From the NCBI RefSeq assembly GCF_012641405.1, contig NZ_JABAII010000004.1:372001-436000 (forward strand): a stretch of DNA of 64,000 nt, given 5' to 3'. This document shows positions 42,131 to 51,061 of this stretch, piece by piece (the first letter of the stretch is position 1; every line of letters starts with the position of its first letter). Below the pieces are notes generated by a model. It was not told where the DNA came from. It did not search any database and saw nothing but the letters and a program-made list of their open reading frames with translations. The DNA is from Rhizobium sp. P40RR-XXII (GTDB taxonomy: Bacteria > Pseudomonadota > Alphaproteobacteria > Rhizobiales > Rhizobiaceae). Made by a program: the position numbers and the translations under genes.

Positions 42131-43348
42131 ATGAGCGTTTCGCAGCAAAGAGTACCGGTTGCCATCCTGACCGGCTTTCTCGGAGCGGGTAAATCGACCC
42201 TGCTCAACCGCATCCTCAAGGACGAGGCCATGCGTGATGCCGCCGTCATCATCAACGAGTTCGGCGATGTCGGCATCGATCATCTGCTGGTGGAAAGCTC
42301 CGGCGATTCCATCATCGAACTTTCCGATGGCTGCCTGTGCTGCACGGTGCGCGGTGAACTGGTGGATACGCTGGCGAACCTGATGGACGCCATGCAGACC
42401 GGCCGCATCCGGCCGCTGAAGCGCGTCGTCATCGAAACGACCGGTCTTGCCGATCCGGCTCCCGTCATGCAGTCGATCGTGGGCAATCCGATCATCGCCA
42501 CCAATTTCGACCTGGATGGCGTCATCACCGTCGTCGACGCGGTCAACGGCCTGCAGACGCTCGACAATCATGAAGAAGCGCGCAAACAGGTAGCGGTTGC
42601 AGACCGTCTGATCGTTTCCAAGACCGGAATTGCCGGCGCGGTGCCCGAAGGCCAGCTGGAGAGCCGGCTGAGGGCGCTCAATCCCCGGGCGCAGATCCTG
42701 AATGCCGATAGCGACGAGGCAGGGCGCGCCGCCATTCTCGTCAACGGCCTTTACGATCCGGCTTCGAAGATCGCCGATGTCGGCCGCTGGCTGCGGGACG
42801 AGCTAGAGGCGGACGACGATCATCATCACCATGATGACCACGATCATTATGACCATGATCATTATGACCATGATCATGACCACCGTCATGGCGATCATGG
42901 ACACCACCATCACCATCATGGGCATCACCATGGCCACCGGCATCAGCACGCCCATGACGTCACCCGTCATGACGGGTCTATCCGGTCGTTCTCGATCGTC
43001 GAGACGCAGCCGATCGATCCGACGGCACTCGAGATGTTCATCGATCTCCTTCGTTCGGCGCATGGCGAAAAGCTGCTGCGCATGAAGGCGATCGTTGCCG
43101 TGTCGGACCGGCCGGAGCGTCCCGTCGTACTGCATGGCGTGCAGAACATCTTCCATCCGCCGGTGCGACTGCCGGCCTGGCCCGATCCCGAAGACCGGCG
43201 CACGCGCATGGTGATCATCACCAAGGACTTGCCGGAGGATTTCGTGAAGGGCCTGTTCGATGCCTTCCTTAGCAAGCCGCGCGTCGATACGCCGGACAGG
43301 GCGGCGCTACAGGACAATCCGCTCGCGGTGCCGGGGATGCGGTTCTAA
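42131..43348 (+). CDS. CobW/COG0523 family GTPase with His-rich metal-binding loop
   Basis: 405 residues. The P-loop GFLGAGKS is at 15-22, NEFGDVGID near 42-50 and the GCLCC metal motif at 67-71, defining a G3E-family metal chaperone. Between the GTPase domain and the C-terminal CobW_C domain, residues about 228-276 are almost entirely His and Asp with some Tyr and Gly, a likely zinc or other metal reservoir. It is not near cobalamin genes here, so a zinc-homeostasis role is at least as likely as a role in cobalt supply. It follows the D,D-carboxypeptidase by 15 bases. No clear Zur site was seen. Confidence 0.88.
   Translation: MSVSQQRVPVAILTGFLGAGKSTLLNRILKDEAMRDAAVIINEFGDVGIDHLLVESSGDSIIELSDGCLCCTVRGELVDTLANLMDAMQTGRIRPLKRVVIETTGLADPAPVMQSIVGNPIIATNFDLDGVITVVDAVNGLQTLDNHEEARKQVAVADRLIVSKTGIAGAVPEGQLESRLRALNPRAQILNADSDEAGRAAILVNGLYDPASKIADVGRWLRDELEADDDHHHHDDHDHYDHDHYDHDHDHRHGDHGHHHHHHGHHHGHRHQHAHDVTRHDGSIRSFSIVETQPIDPTALEMFIDLLRSAHGEKLLRMKAIVAVSDRPERPVVLHGVQNIFHPPVRLPAWPDPEDRRTRMVIITKDLPEDFVKGLFDAFLSKPRVDTPDRAALQDNPLAVPGMRF
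42842..42879 (+). repeat. In-frame 15-base tandem repeat in the His-rich loop
   Basis: GATCATTATGACCAT occurs twice in direct succession and then in a partial third copy (GATCATGAC). The unit is a multiple of three, so it adds or removes five residues (DHYDH) without breaking the frame. Copy-number changes by slippage would alter the length of the metal-binding loop. Confidence 0.75.
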
Positions 43349-43356
43349 GGTTTCTA

Positions 43357-43380
43357 CCTTCTTCCCGCTGGGGAGAAAGG
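43357..43380. repeat. Degenerate CCTTCTCCCC-type palindrome
   Basis: CCTTCTTCCC and GGGGAGAAAGG are an imperfect version of the palindrome seen elsewhere in the window. It lies nine bases after the CobW-type gene and may mark its transcript end. Confidence 0.6.
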
Positions 43381-43478
43381 GAGGAGCTATAAGTTAGCCG
43401 TCCACTTTTACGGCCCGCTTCAGAGAAAGATCTCTGTACATCGCCACCAGTTCCTGACGATTGCATCGGGCGAATTCG

Positions 43479-43533
43479 CTCCATCCTCATGGTGAGGCGG
43501 GAGCGAAGCGACCCTCGAACCACGAGGATGGCC
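43479..43533. repeat. RIME-like repeat
   Basis: Carries CCATCCTC at one end and GAGGATGG at the other, with CATGGTGAGGCGGG and CCCTCGAACCACGAGG between them. These are the modules of the elements at 757-825 and 22024-22172. It ends seven bases before the stop of the tusA-like gene on the minus strand. Confidence 0.72.
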
Positions 43534-43539
43534 CGACCG

Positions 43540-43773
43540 TCAGCCTCTCCGGATCACGAAGCGATGGCCGCTTTCCGTCTTCTCGCTCGTGAGGAGCGTG
43601 TGGCCTTTCTCATTGCAGAGATGCGGGATATCGATGGCGGCAAGCGGGTCGGTCGTCTCGACGGTCAACGTCGCGCCGCTTTCCATGCCGCGCAGGCGCT
43701 TTTCCGTCTTGATCGCCGGGTAGGGGCATTTCAGCCCGCGCAGATCATAGATCCCGTTATCCGAGCTATTCAC
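43540..43773 (-). CDS. tusA: TusA/SirA-family sulfurtransferase
   Basis: 77 residues from a GTG start at 43773; translation further upstream would only extend into the preceding gene. The signature DLRGLKCPYPAIKTEKRLR with the persulfide-carrying C16 marks a TusA-like sulfur carrier, which relays sulfur for tRNA thiolation or other sulfur transfer in the cytoplasm. It overlaps the end of the L,D-transpeptidase gene by eight bases on the same strand, indicating co-transcription and probably coupled translation. Confidence 0.87.
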   Translation of the reverse strand: MNSSDNGIYDLRGLKCPYPAIKTEKRLRGMESGATLTVETTDPLAAIDIPHLCNEKGHTLLTSEKTESGHRFVIRRG

Positions 43774-45061
43774 TCTTGGCCCAGAACTTCCAGAAAGGCG
43801 GCTTCTTGGCCTCGGTCTGCGCGGTCTCGACGGGCGGAGGCGGCGCATAGGCGAGCGGATTGACGGCCGGGTTCATCGGGTTCGCCATCGGAATCGGTAC
43901 ATTAGCCGGAACATTGGCTGCTACCATGGGGCCGCTGGGCTGCTGCGCGGCCGTCTCGGGAGCTGCTGTCGCCACGCGGATGCTTGCAGTCGACGGATTG
44001 GCCGTCGGGCTCGCCACCGTGCCGCCGCGCGCGATCTGCTGTGCCGATTGGTTGGATGCCATCGATTCGAGATCGGCAACCTTCATCATCTTGCCGGCGG
44101 CAAGCGCGGTGCCAGTCGGCGCATAAGCAAGATCGTGACCCTTGCGCTGCTTGGCGACGACGGCCTTGCGCTCGGCTTCGGTCGGATCGTACCAGGCCAT
44201 GCCGTCATACTTCTTCGTGGCGACGGCATAATCGGCCTTGTATTGCTTGTCGTAGGCCGCAAGCGCCACCTGCAGGGCTGGCGGCGTGGTCATGACCGGG
44301 CATTTGCCACCGGCATTGAACGGTTCGCTGGCCTGCTGATTGAAGACGTATTTCTTCTCGCAGACCTCGACCTCAGGCGGCCGCTTGGTGACTTCGAAAT
44401 TGTCGTAGCCGACCTTCAGCATCTTCCAGAAGTCGATATTGGGGCTCAGACGATGCTTCCACATGTTCTCCGCCGTCATGCGGAAAGGGAAGGCTTCGAG
44501 CTGGATTGCCTTCTGGCCGCCCTTGAAGGCGTCGCGCGCGAAGGCGTAGATTTCCAGCACCTGCTGGTCGGTCATCGAATAGCAGCCGGACGAAGAGCAG
44601 GCGCCATGGATCATCAGATTGGCGCCGGTACGGCCATTGGCGGCGTCGTAGCGGTTCGGGAAACCGGTGTTGATGGCGAGGTAGTATTTCGAATTCGGGT
44701 TCAGGTTGGCCGGCGTCAGCATGTAGAAGCCTTCCGGCGCCTGCCGGTCGCCTTCCTTCACCTTCGGACCCAGCCGCCCGGACCAGGCGCAGATCTTGTA
44801 ATCCGCGATGACTTCGAAGCGATTGTTCTGGTTCGCCTTCAGGATCTCCATCGCACCCTCTTCCTTGAAGATGCGGATCATGATCGGCGAGTTGCGGTCC
44901 ATGTTCTTTTTCGCCATGTCCGCAAGGATATGGCTGGGCAGCGGCTGTTCGACCTTGTTCTTCACCGTGGAAAGGTCGACCGACGCCGTGTCCAGCGCGT
45001 CGTTGCAGCCGGCGAGCGCCAGCGCCATCAGGGATACATAGGCAAGGTGACGGATGCGCAT
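43766..45061 (-). CDS. Murein L,D-transpeptidase lipoprotein (YafK/YkuD type)
   Basis: 431 residues. The signal MRIRHLAYVSLMALALAGC is a lipoprotein signal with the lipidated Cys at 19. The YkuD-type catalytic motif is HGACSSSGCYSM, with H152 and nucleophile C160. The C-terminal third is Ala/Pro/Thr-rich low complexity, likely a flexible cell-wall linker. These enzymes make 3-3 peptidoglycan cross-links or attach proteins to peptidoglycan; YafK-like members can also hydrolyse such links. It is followed by, and overlaps, the tusA-like gene. Confidence 0.9.
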   Translation of the reverse strand: MRIRHLAYVSLMALALAGCNDALDTASVDLSTVKNKVEQPLPSHILADMAKKNMDRNSPIMIRIFKEEGAMEILKANQNNRFEVIADYKICAWSGRLGPKVKEGDRQAPEGFYMLTPANLNPNSKYYLAINTGFPNRYDAANGRTGANLMIHGACSSSGCYSMTDQQVLEIYAFARDAFKGGQKAIQLEAFPFRMTAENMWKHRLSPNIDFWKMLKVGYDNFEVTKRPPEVEVCEKKYVFNQQASEPFNAGGKCPVMTTPPALQVALAAYDKQYKADYAVATKKYDGMAWYDPTEAERKAVVAKQRKGHDLAYAPTGTALAAGKMMKVADLESMASNQSAQQIARGGTVASPTANPSTASIRVATAAPETAAQQPSGPMVAANVPANVPIPMANPMNPAVNPLAYAPPPPVETAQTEAKKPPFWKFWAKSE

Positions 45062-45290
45062 TCTGACTTAGCCCATAAATGCGAAGAGCGGCAGCTTGAT
45101 CTGTTTCGCCACTCCCCTCGAAGCATGAAACGGAATCATAGACGGCTTATACTTGAAAATTCCTTACCAGCCTATGACCTGCCCGCAGCGCGTCGGCAAG
45201 CTTTTCTTTGCCATAACAGCTTCGATAACGGAAATGTGGCCAAGGTTTGGCCTCATTCGCGTTTTTAGCGATCACTTTTTCCGAAAACGG

Positions 45291-46244
45291 TTAGAGATTG
45301 CGGCCCATGGAAAGGAATTTCTGGCGCCGGTCGTTGCGCAGCTGTTCGCCCGAACGGCTGGAAAGCTCGCCGAGCGCGTTCGCAATCGTATCGCCGGCCG
45401 AGGCTATCACCGTAGTGGGATCGCGGTGTGCGCCACCGAGCGGCTCGGGGATGATGCCGTCGACGATGCCGAGGCCCTTCAGGTCTTCGGCCGTGATCTT
45501 CATGTTGGTCGCGGCTTCCTTTGCGCGCGTTGAATCGCGCCACAGGATCGATGCCGCGCCTTCGGGCGAAATCACGCTGTAGATCGAATGTTCGAGCATG
45601 TAGACGCGGTTGCCGACGGCAATCGCGATCGCGCCGCCGGAACCGCCTTCGCCGATGACGATGGAGACGATCGGCACTTTCACGCCGAGACACATCTCGG
45701 TGGAGCGTGCGATCGCCTCTGCCTGGCCGCGCTCTTCCGCACCGACGCCGGGATAGGCGCCGGCCGTATCGACGAGCGTGATGACCGGAAGCTGGAAGCG
45801 GTCGGCCATTTCCAGGACGCGGATCGCCTTGCGATAGCCTTCCGGCCGGGCGCTGCCGAAATTGTGCTTCAGGCGGCTCTTGGTGTCGTTGCCTTTTTCC
45901 TGGCCGATAAGGGCAACCGGCTGTCCGCGGAAGCGGGCGAAGCCGGCCTGAATGGCGGCATCCTCGGAGAATTTGCGGTCGCCGGCCAGCGGCGTGAATT
46001 CCGTGAAGAGGGTGCTGGCGTAATCGACGAAATGCGGGCGCTGCGGATGGCGGGCGACCTGCGTCTTCTGCCAGGCATTGAGCTTGGAATAGATATCGGC
46101 CATTGCCTCGCGGACACGGATTTCAAGCCGCCCGACTTCGTCCGATGTGTCGATGCTTTCGTCTTCGCTCGCCAGTTTCTTGAGCTCGTGAATCTTGCCT
46201 TCGAGATCCGAGATGGGTTTTTCGAAGTCCAGATAATTGTGCAT
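45291..46244 (-). CDS. accA: Acetyl-CoA carboxylase carboxyltransferase subunit alpha
   Basis: 317 residues, the standard length. Recognisable family segments are [18 protein letters not shown] at the N-terminus, the crotonase-fold region [20 protein letters not shown], and [20 protein letters not shown]. With AccD it transfers carboxyl from biotin carrier protein to acetyl-CoA, the committed step of fatty acid synthesis, in the cytoplasm. It is followed by 229 bases without a gene and preceded on the same strand by xerD with a 63-base gap. Confidence 0.96.
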   Translation of the reverse strand: MHNYLDFEKPISDLEGKIHELKKLASEDESIDTSDEVGRLEIRVREAMADIYSKLNAWQKTQVARHPQRPHFVDYASTLFTEFTPLAGDRKFSEDAAIQAGFARFRGQPVALIGQEKGNDTKSRLKHNFGSARPEGYRKAIRVLEMADRFQLPVITLVDTAGAYPGVGAEERGQAEAIARSTEMCLGVKVPIVSIVIGEGGSGGAIAIAVGNRVYMLEHSIYSVISPEGAASILWRDSTRAKEAATNMKITAEDLKGLGIVDGIIPEPLGGAHRDPTTVIASAGDTIANALGELSSRSGEQLRNDRRQKFLSMGRNL

Positions 46245-46307
46245 GAGGTGCGTTTCCGATCCTTTTGCCCGTGACGAGAGACGGCGGCTTTAGCCTGTAT
46301 GCCGGTC

Positions 46308-47297
46308 CTAATCCTGTTTTTTTGCCTGTTTGGCAAGGGGGTGATGCGTTTGCACAAGCTGATGAAGACGTTCTTCCAGCACATGTGTGTAGATTTGCGT
46401 GGTTGAAATATCCGAGTGGCCGAGAAGTTCCTGCACCACGCGCAGGTCCGCGCCATTGGCCAGAAGATGGCTCGCGAAGGCATGGCGCATCACATGCGGC
46501 GAAATCATCGAGGGTGTCAGGCCTGCCCGAATGGCAAGATCCTTGAGATCGCGCGCGAAAACCTGGCGCGGCAGATAGCCTTGTCGGGAGGCCGCTGGAA
46601 AGAGCCAAGGGCTCTCCGGCGCGGGCTGCTTGGCATTTGCCGCAATCTCCGCCTGCAGCCGTCCATAGGTCTTCAAGGCCGAAATGGCGGATTGCGACAG
46701 CGGCACCAGCCGTTCCTTGTTTCCCTTGCCGCGGATCATCAGGAAGCGCCCCTCCTGATCCAGCACCTTTGCCGGCAGAGAGACGAGCTCACTGACGCGC
46801 ATCCCGGTCGCGTAGAGCATTTCCAGAAGTACCAGCATGCGCAGGCGCAGTAGCCGGTCTGGTCCTTCGACGGCTGCTTCCTGCTCGGCCTGGGTCAGAA
46901 GCCGTGTCACCTCGTCGACGCCCATGGTCTTCGGAAGGGCGCGGCCTTTCTTGGGCGCATCGAGAATTCCCGTCGGGTCGTCCGTGCGCAGTCCTTCGGC
47001 ATAAAGGAACTTATAGAACTGCCGCATGGCGGAGAGGCGGCGCGCCTGGGACGAGGGTTTGAAGCCCTGGCTCGACAGGCTGGAAAGATAGGCACCGAGA
47101 TCATCGGCGCCGGCTTCCGTCAGGCGGACACCCCGCCCGGACAGAAAGGAATGGAGATCGTCAAGGTCGCGCTGATAGGACTGCAGCGTGTTGAGCGCCG
47201 CGCCGCGCTCGGCGCTCATCATCTCCAGGAAGGCTTCCAAGTGCACCCGCCCCAGATCGCGCGCGCCGGTTTTTGAGTTCATGGCCGGTGCACTCAT
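46308..47297 (-). CDS. xerD: Site-specific tyrosine recombinase XerD
   Basis: 329 residues from the ATG at 47297, whose ATGA overlaps the stop of the small gene upstream; an internal ATG five codons later is possible. The N-terminal SAM-like core-binding domain ([20 protein letters not shown]) is followed by the catalytic domain with Arg in [10 protein letters not shown], Lys in [38 protein letters not shown] and the Tyr nucleophile there. XerD with XerC resolves chromosome dimers at dif. No mobile element surrounds it and the gene order (accA-xerD-aroK-aroB) is the normal rhizobial one, so it is the housekeeping enzyme. Confidence 0.93.
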   Translation of the reverse strand: MSAPAMNSKTGARDLGRVHLEAFLEMMSAERGAALNTLQSYQRDLDDLHSFLSGRGVRLTEAGADDLGAYLSSLSSQGFKPSSQARRLSAMRQFYKFLYAEGLRTDDPTGILDAPKKGRALPKTMGVDEVTRLLTQAEQEAAVEGPDRLLRLRMLVLLEMLYATGMRVSELVSLPAKVLDQEGRFLMIRGKGNKERLVPLSQSAISALKTYGRLQAEIAANAKQPAPESPWLFPAASRQGYLPRQVFARDLKDLAIRAGLTPSMISPHVMRHAFASHLLANGADLRVVQELLGHSDISTTQIYTHVLEERLHQLVQTHHPLAKQAKKQD

Positions 47298-47461
47298 GGC
47301 TTCAGCGAGCCCGTCGTCGGCGGGTTGAGGCGCTCCGGCGGAATGCGGATCGTCACATCGCGCGGCTGCGGATCGACAAAGAGCACGAGTGCCCACATCG
47401 CTCCATATATCGATCCGGCGATGACCGCGCAGATGACAAGGAAGCGAAACAGGGTTGGCAT
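47294..47461 (-). CDS. Small single-pass membrane protein coupled to xerD
   Basis: 55 residues from the ATG at 47461, with AAGGAGAG about eight bases upstream. Residues 5-29 ([20 protein letters not shown] onward) form one transmembrane helix; the tail is Pro-rich with [15 protein letters not shown], probably periplasmic. The stop TGA overlaps the xerD ATG as ATGA, so translation of the two is coupled. The family is not recognised beyond being a small rhizobial membrane protein at this position; its function is unknown. Confidence 0.72.
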   Translation of the reverse strand: MPTLFRFLVICAVIAGSIYGAMWALVLFVDPQPRDVTIRIPPERLNPPTTGSLKP

Positions 47462-47622
47462 TCGAAAACTCTCCTTCTCGCCTTCATTGGCCCGGCGATG
47501 AGCAATAATTATGTCCGCCAAGCGTTAGCTGAAGGATATTGCAGACATGTTTACGATAGCGGCGTCTTGACGCTACCGGCGCATTTGACGATACCGTTTC
47601 CAAAGAAATTGTGAATGGGCCG

Positions 47623-48216
47623 ATGAGTGAACAAGTCCTGACCCTTGCCGAAAGCCTCAAAGACAGGGCGCGCGCAGCGCTGGGTCAGCGTAATCTTGTC
47701 CTCGTGGGATTGATGGGTGCGGGCAAGTCCTCGGTCGGCAGGCTTTTGGCGCAGCAGCTCGGCATCCCCTTCGTCGATACCGATGTCGAGATCGAGCGCG
47801 TCTCGCGCATGACGATCACCGAACTGTTTGCCGCCTATGGCGAGCTGGAGTTCCGAGCGCTGGAAACGCGCGTCATCAAGCGGCTCCTCAAGGGCGGACC
47901 GCGTGTCGTTTCGACGGGTGGCGGCGCCTTCATCAATGAGAGCACGCGCCTGCATATCAAGCGCGGCAGCCTTTCCGTCTGGCTGAAGGCCGATCTCGAC
48001 GTATTATGGGACCGCGTCAACAAGCGCGACACACGGCCGTTGCTCAAGACCGAGAATCCGAAACAGACCCTCGAGAACCTGATGAATGCGCGCTACCCGA
48101 TCTATGCGGAAGCCGATCTCACGGTTCTGTCCCGCGATGTGAGCAAGGAAATCATGGTCAAGGAGGTCCTTGCCGCCATTGCCGAGGGAAAGACAGCAGA
48201 AAGCAAAATGCCATGA
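47623..48216 (+). CDS. aroK: Shikimate kinase
   Basis: 197 residues from the ATG at 47623; an in-frame GTG four codons earlier cannot be excluded because neither has a strong ribosome-binding site. The P-loop GLMGAGKSSVG starts at residue 29, FVDTDVEIER binds shikimate, and VVSTGGGAF is the second conserved loop. It phosphorylates shikimate in aromatic amino-acid synthesis. It is divergent from the small gene and xerD. Its stop overlaps the aroB ATG by four bases (ATGA). Confidence 0.95.
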   Translation: MSEQVLTLAESLKDRARAALGQRNLVLVGLMGAGKSSVGRLLAQQLGIPFVDTDVEIERVSRMTITELFAAYGELEFRALETRVIKRLLKGGPRVVSTGGGAFINESTRLHIKRGSLSVWLKADLDVLWDRVNKRDTRPLLKTENPKQTLENLMNARYPIYAEADLTVLSRDVSKEIMVKEVLAAIAEGKTAESKMP

Positions 48217-49343
48217 ATGCGATCACAGCGGCTTCCGCAGAGCGTCTCGTGCGCGTGCCTCTCGGCGAGCGCGCCTATGACATCCTGATCGGTCCCGGCC
48301 TGATCGGCCGTGCGGGGCATGAGATCGCCACGCGGCTCAAAGGCCGCAAGGCCGCCGTGATCACGGATGAAAACGTCGCGCCCCATTACCTCGATGCGTT
48401 GATCGCCAGCCTCGAGGCCGCGGGCATCCAGGCCTCCAGTCTCGTCTTGCCGGCCGGCGAAAAGACCAAGAGCTTCGAGCATCTCATGACCGTTTGCGAC
48501 GCGGTGCTGACCGCGCGCGTGGAGCGCAACGATGCGGTGATCGCGCTCGGCGGCGGCGTCATCGGCGATCTCGCCGGCTTTGCCGCCGGCATCGTGCGCC
48601 GCGGCGTTCGGTTTGTCCAGATTCCGACATCGCTGCTGTCGCAGGTGGATTCGTCGGTCGGCGGCAAGACCGGCCTCAACACCCATCATGGCAAGAATCT
48701 TGTCGGCGTCTTCCATCAGCCGGATCTCGTGCTTGCCGATACCGATGTGCTGAATACGCTGAGTGAGCGCGAGTTCCGCGCCGGTTACGCCGAGGTCGCC
48801 AAATACGGCCTGATCGACAAGCCGGATTTCTTCGCCTGGCTCGAGGCTAACTGGAGGCAAGTCTTTGCCGGCGGTGCCGCCCGCATCGAAGCGATTGCCG
48901 CGAGCTGCCAGGCGAAATCCGATGTCGTGGTCGCCGACGAGCGCGAAAATGGGCCTCGCGCCCTGCTCAATCTCGGCCACACCTTCGGACACGCGCTCGA
49001 AGCGGCCACCGCCTACGACAGCCGCCGGCTGGTGCATGGCGAAGGCGTCGCGATCGGCATGGTGCTGGCGCATGAGTTTTCCGCGCGCCTCAATCTGGCA
49101 AGTCCCGATGACGCAAAGCGCGTCGAGGCGCATCTGAAGGCCGTCGGCCTGCCGACCCGGATGGGTGATATCCCCGGCGAACTGCCGCCGACTGAGACGC
49201 TGATGGATGCGATCGCGCAGGACAAGAAGGTCAAGAGCGGCAAGCTTACCTTCATCCTCACCCACGGCATCGGCCAGGCCTTCGTTGCGGACGATGTGCC
49301 GTTCTCGGAGGTCTTGAGCTTCCTGAAGGAAAAACATCCCTGA
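48213..49343 (+). CDS. aroB: 3-dehydroquinate synthase
   Basis: 376 residues. NAD and metal motifs are present: LPAGEKTKSFEHL, then VIALGGGVIGDLAGFAAG, PTSLLSQVDSSVGGKTG and LNLGHTFGHALE. It converts DAHP to 3-dehydroquinate, the second step of the shikimate pathway. The start overlaps aroK by four bases and its stop overlaps the start of the CNNM-type gene by one base (TGATG), so three genes form a tightly coupled operon. Confidence 0.96.
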   Translation: MNAITAASAERLVRVPLGERAYDILIGPGLIGRAGHEIATRLKGRKAAVITDENVAPHYLDALIASLEAAGIQASSLVLPAGEKTKSFEHLMTVCDAVLTARVERNDAVIALGGGVIGDLAGFAAGIVRRGVRFVQIPTSLLSQVDSSVGGKTGLNTHHGKNLVGVFHQPDLVLADTDVLNTLSEREFRAGYAEVAKYGLIDKPDFFAWLEANWRQVFAGGAARIEAIAASCQAKSDVVVADERENGPRALLNLGHTFGHALEAATAYDSRRLVHGEGVAIGMVLAHEFSARLNLASPDDAKRVEAHLKAVGLPTRMGDIPGELPPTETLMDAIAQDKKVKSGKLTFILTHGIGQAFVADDVPFSEVLSFLKEKHP

Positions 49344-50653
49344 TGACGGTCGAAGGCACGCTGGCTGCATTGTTCGAATATTGGCCCGAGATCGCCTCGA
49401 TCGTCGTGCTCGTGCTGCTGTCGGCATTCTTTTCCGGTTCGGAAACGGCACTGACTGCGGTCTCCAGGAGTCGAATCCACACATTGGAGGCCAATGGCGA
49501 CGAGCGCGCCGGCATCGTGCGCCGCCTCATCGAGCGCCGTGACCGCCTGATCGGCACCTTGCTGATCGGCAACAATCTCGCGAACATCCTGTCGTCGTCA
49601 TTGGCGACCAGCGTGTTCCTCGGCCTGTTCGGCAATTCCGGCGTAGCGCTGGCGACGGCCGCGATGACTGTGATCCTCGTCATCTTCGCCGAAGTGCTGC
49701 CGAAAAGCTGGGCGATTTCGACGCCGGATCGCTTTGCGCTCAATGTGGCTGCGCCGGTGCGGCTGTTTGTCGCTGTCGTCGGTCCGGTATCGAGCTTCGT
49801 CAATGCCATCGTCCGCTGGATTCTCGGCATTTTCGGCATCAACCTTTCCAAGGAAGTGTCGATGCTGTCGGCGCATGAGGAGCTGCGCGGCGCCGTGGAC
49901 CTGCTGCATCGAGAGGGGTCGGTGGTCAAGGCCGACCGCGACCGTCTGGGCGGCGTGCTCGATCTCGGCGAGCTGGAGCTGTCCGATATCATGGTGCACC
50001 GTACGGCGATGCGCGCCATCAATGCCGATGATCCGCCCGAGGTGGTGGTGCGCGCCATTCTCGACAGTCCCTATACGCGCATGCCGCTCTGGCGCGGCAC
50101 GATCGACAACATCATCGGCGTCGTGCATGCCAAGGATCTGCTGCGGGCGCTGGCGGAACGAAATGTCGAGCCGGAGAATCTCGACATCGTCAAGATCGCG
50201 CAGAAGCCCTGGTTCGTGCCCGACAGCACCAATCTCGAAGATCAGCTCAATGCCTTTTTGCGCCGCAAGCAGCATTTCGCCGTCGTCGTCGACGAGTATG
50301 GCGAGGTGCAGGGCATCGTCACCCTGGAAGACATTCTGGAGGAGATCGTCGGCGATATCGCCGATGAGCACGACCTTGACATCCAGGGCGTCCGTCAGGA
50401 GGCCGACGGCTCGATCGTCGTCGACGGCGTCGTGCCGATTCGCGATCTCAATCGGGCGCTCGACTGGCATTTGCCTGACGAGGAGGCGACGACGATCGCC
50501 GGCCTCGTCATCCACGAATCGATGACCATCCCGGAAGAGCGTCAGGCCTTCACCTTCTACGGCAAGCGCTTCATCGTCATGAAGCGTGAAAAGAACCGCA
50601 TCACCAAGCTGCGCATCCGCCCCGCCGAGGCGGAAGAGGTGAAGCCGAACTGA
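49343..50653 (+). CDS. CNNM/HlyC-CorC family membrane protein with CBS domains
   Basis: 436 residues. The N-terminal DUF21/CNNM domain has four hydrophobic segments (about residues 15-165) with FFSGSETALTAVSRSRIHTL, the family signature. A CBS pair follows (about 210-330, including VVVDEYGEVQGIVTLEDILE) and then a CorC_HlyC transporter-associated domain at the C-terminus. Relatives take part in magnesium or other divalent cation transport. It is co-translated with aroB, a common association in rhizobia, though the functional link is unclear. Confidence 0.92.
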   Translation: MTVEGTLAALFEYWPEIASIVVLVLLSAFFSGSETALTAVSRSRIHTLEANGDERAGIVRRLIERRDRLIGTLLIGNNLANILSSSLATSVFLGLFGNSGVALATAAMTVILVIFAEVLPKSWAISTPDRFALNVAAPVRLFVAVVGPVSSFVNAIVRWILGIFGINLSKEVSMLSAHEELRGAVDLLHREGSVVKADRDRLGGVLDLGELELSDIMVHRTAMRAINADDPPEVVVRAILDSPYTRMPLWRGTIDNIIGVVHAKDLLRALAERNVEPENLDIVKIAQKPWFVPDSTNLEDQLNAFLRRKQHFAVVVDEYGEVQGIVTLEDILEEIVGDIADEHDLDIQGVRQEADGSIVVDGVVPIRDLNRALDWHLPDEEATTIAGLVIHESMTIPEERQAFTFYGKRFIVMKREKNRITKLRIRPAEAEEVKPN

Positions 50654-50668
50654 AGCGACCTTCTGAGG

Positions 50669-50956
50669 CTACCAGCGCACCGCTTCGCCGGGTGCGGCCG
50701 GCTCCACGGCCAATGCGTGCAGGCCGGCATCCAGTTCCGGCTTCAGCAATTCGTTGATCGCTCTGTGGCGGGCAAGGCGCGGCATGCCGGCGAACTTGGC
50801 GGAAACGATGCGAATTCTTATATGCGTCTCGCCGGTTCCCGTCATGTCGGGCTGATGGCCGGCATGCAGGTGGCTTTCATTGATGACGGCGAGGCGCTCG
50901 GGCGCGAAAGCGTCGCTGAGCTTCCGCTCAATGCGGGATTGCAGTGTCGTTTCCAT
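50669..50956 (-). CDS. BolA family protein
   Basis: 95 residues. The BolA/class II KH-like fold is marked by IERKLSDAFAPERLAVINES, then HIRIRIVSAKFAGMPRLARH, RAINELLKPEL and a C-terminal HALAVEPAAPGE. BolA proteins act with monothiol glutaredoxins in iron-sulfur cluster and iron regulation; some bind DNA. The invariant His in SRLARHRAI-like context is present. It converges with the CNNM-type gene (15 bases between stops) and diverges from the J-domain gene. Confidence 0.9.
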   Translation of the reverse strand: METTLQSRIERKLSDAFAPERLAVINESHLHAGHQPDMTGTGETHIRIRIVSAKFAGMPRLARHRAINELLKPELDAGLHALAVEPAAPGEAVRW

Positions 50957-51061
50957 ATTCCCGCCTCGACCTCGCTCGCGAAAAAGCCCCCACAAAGCCT
51001 ATAACATTCCTGTTTGTCAATTCTTGTTGTGGGGTAACCGAGGCCCCATAATTAGGGCGCC

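Noticed and set aside
5841..43380. CCTTCTCCCC repeats as a CRISPR array
   Set aside because: The repeats are palindromic, dispersed over tens of kilobases and not separated by regular spacers; no cas genes are present.
46308..47297. Tyrosine recombinase as a sign of an integrated element
   Set aside because: The protein and the gene order accA-xerD-aroK-aroB are those of the housekeeping XerD; there are no att repeats or phage genes.
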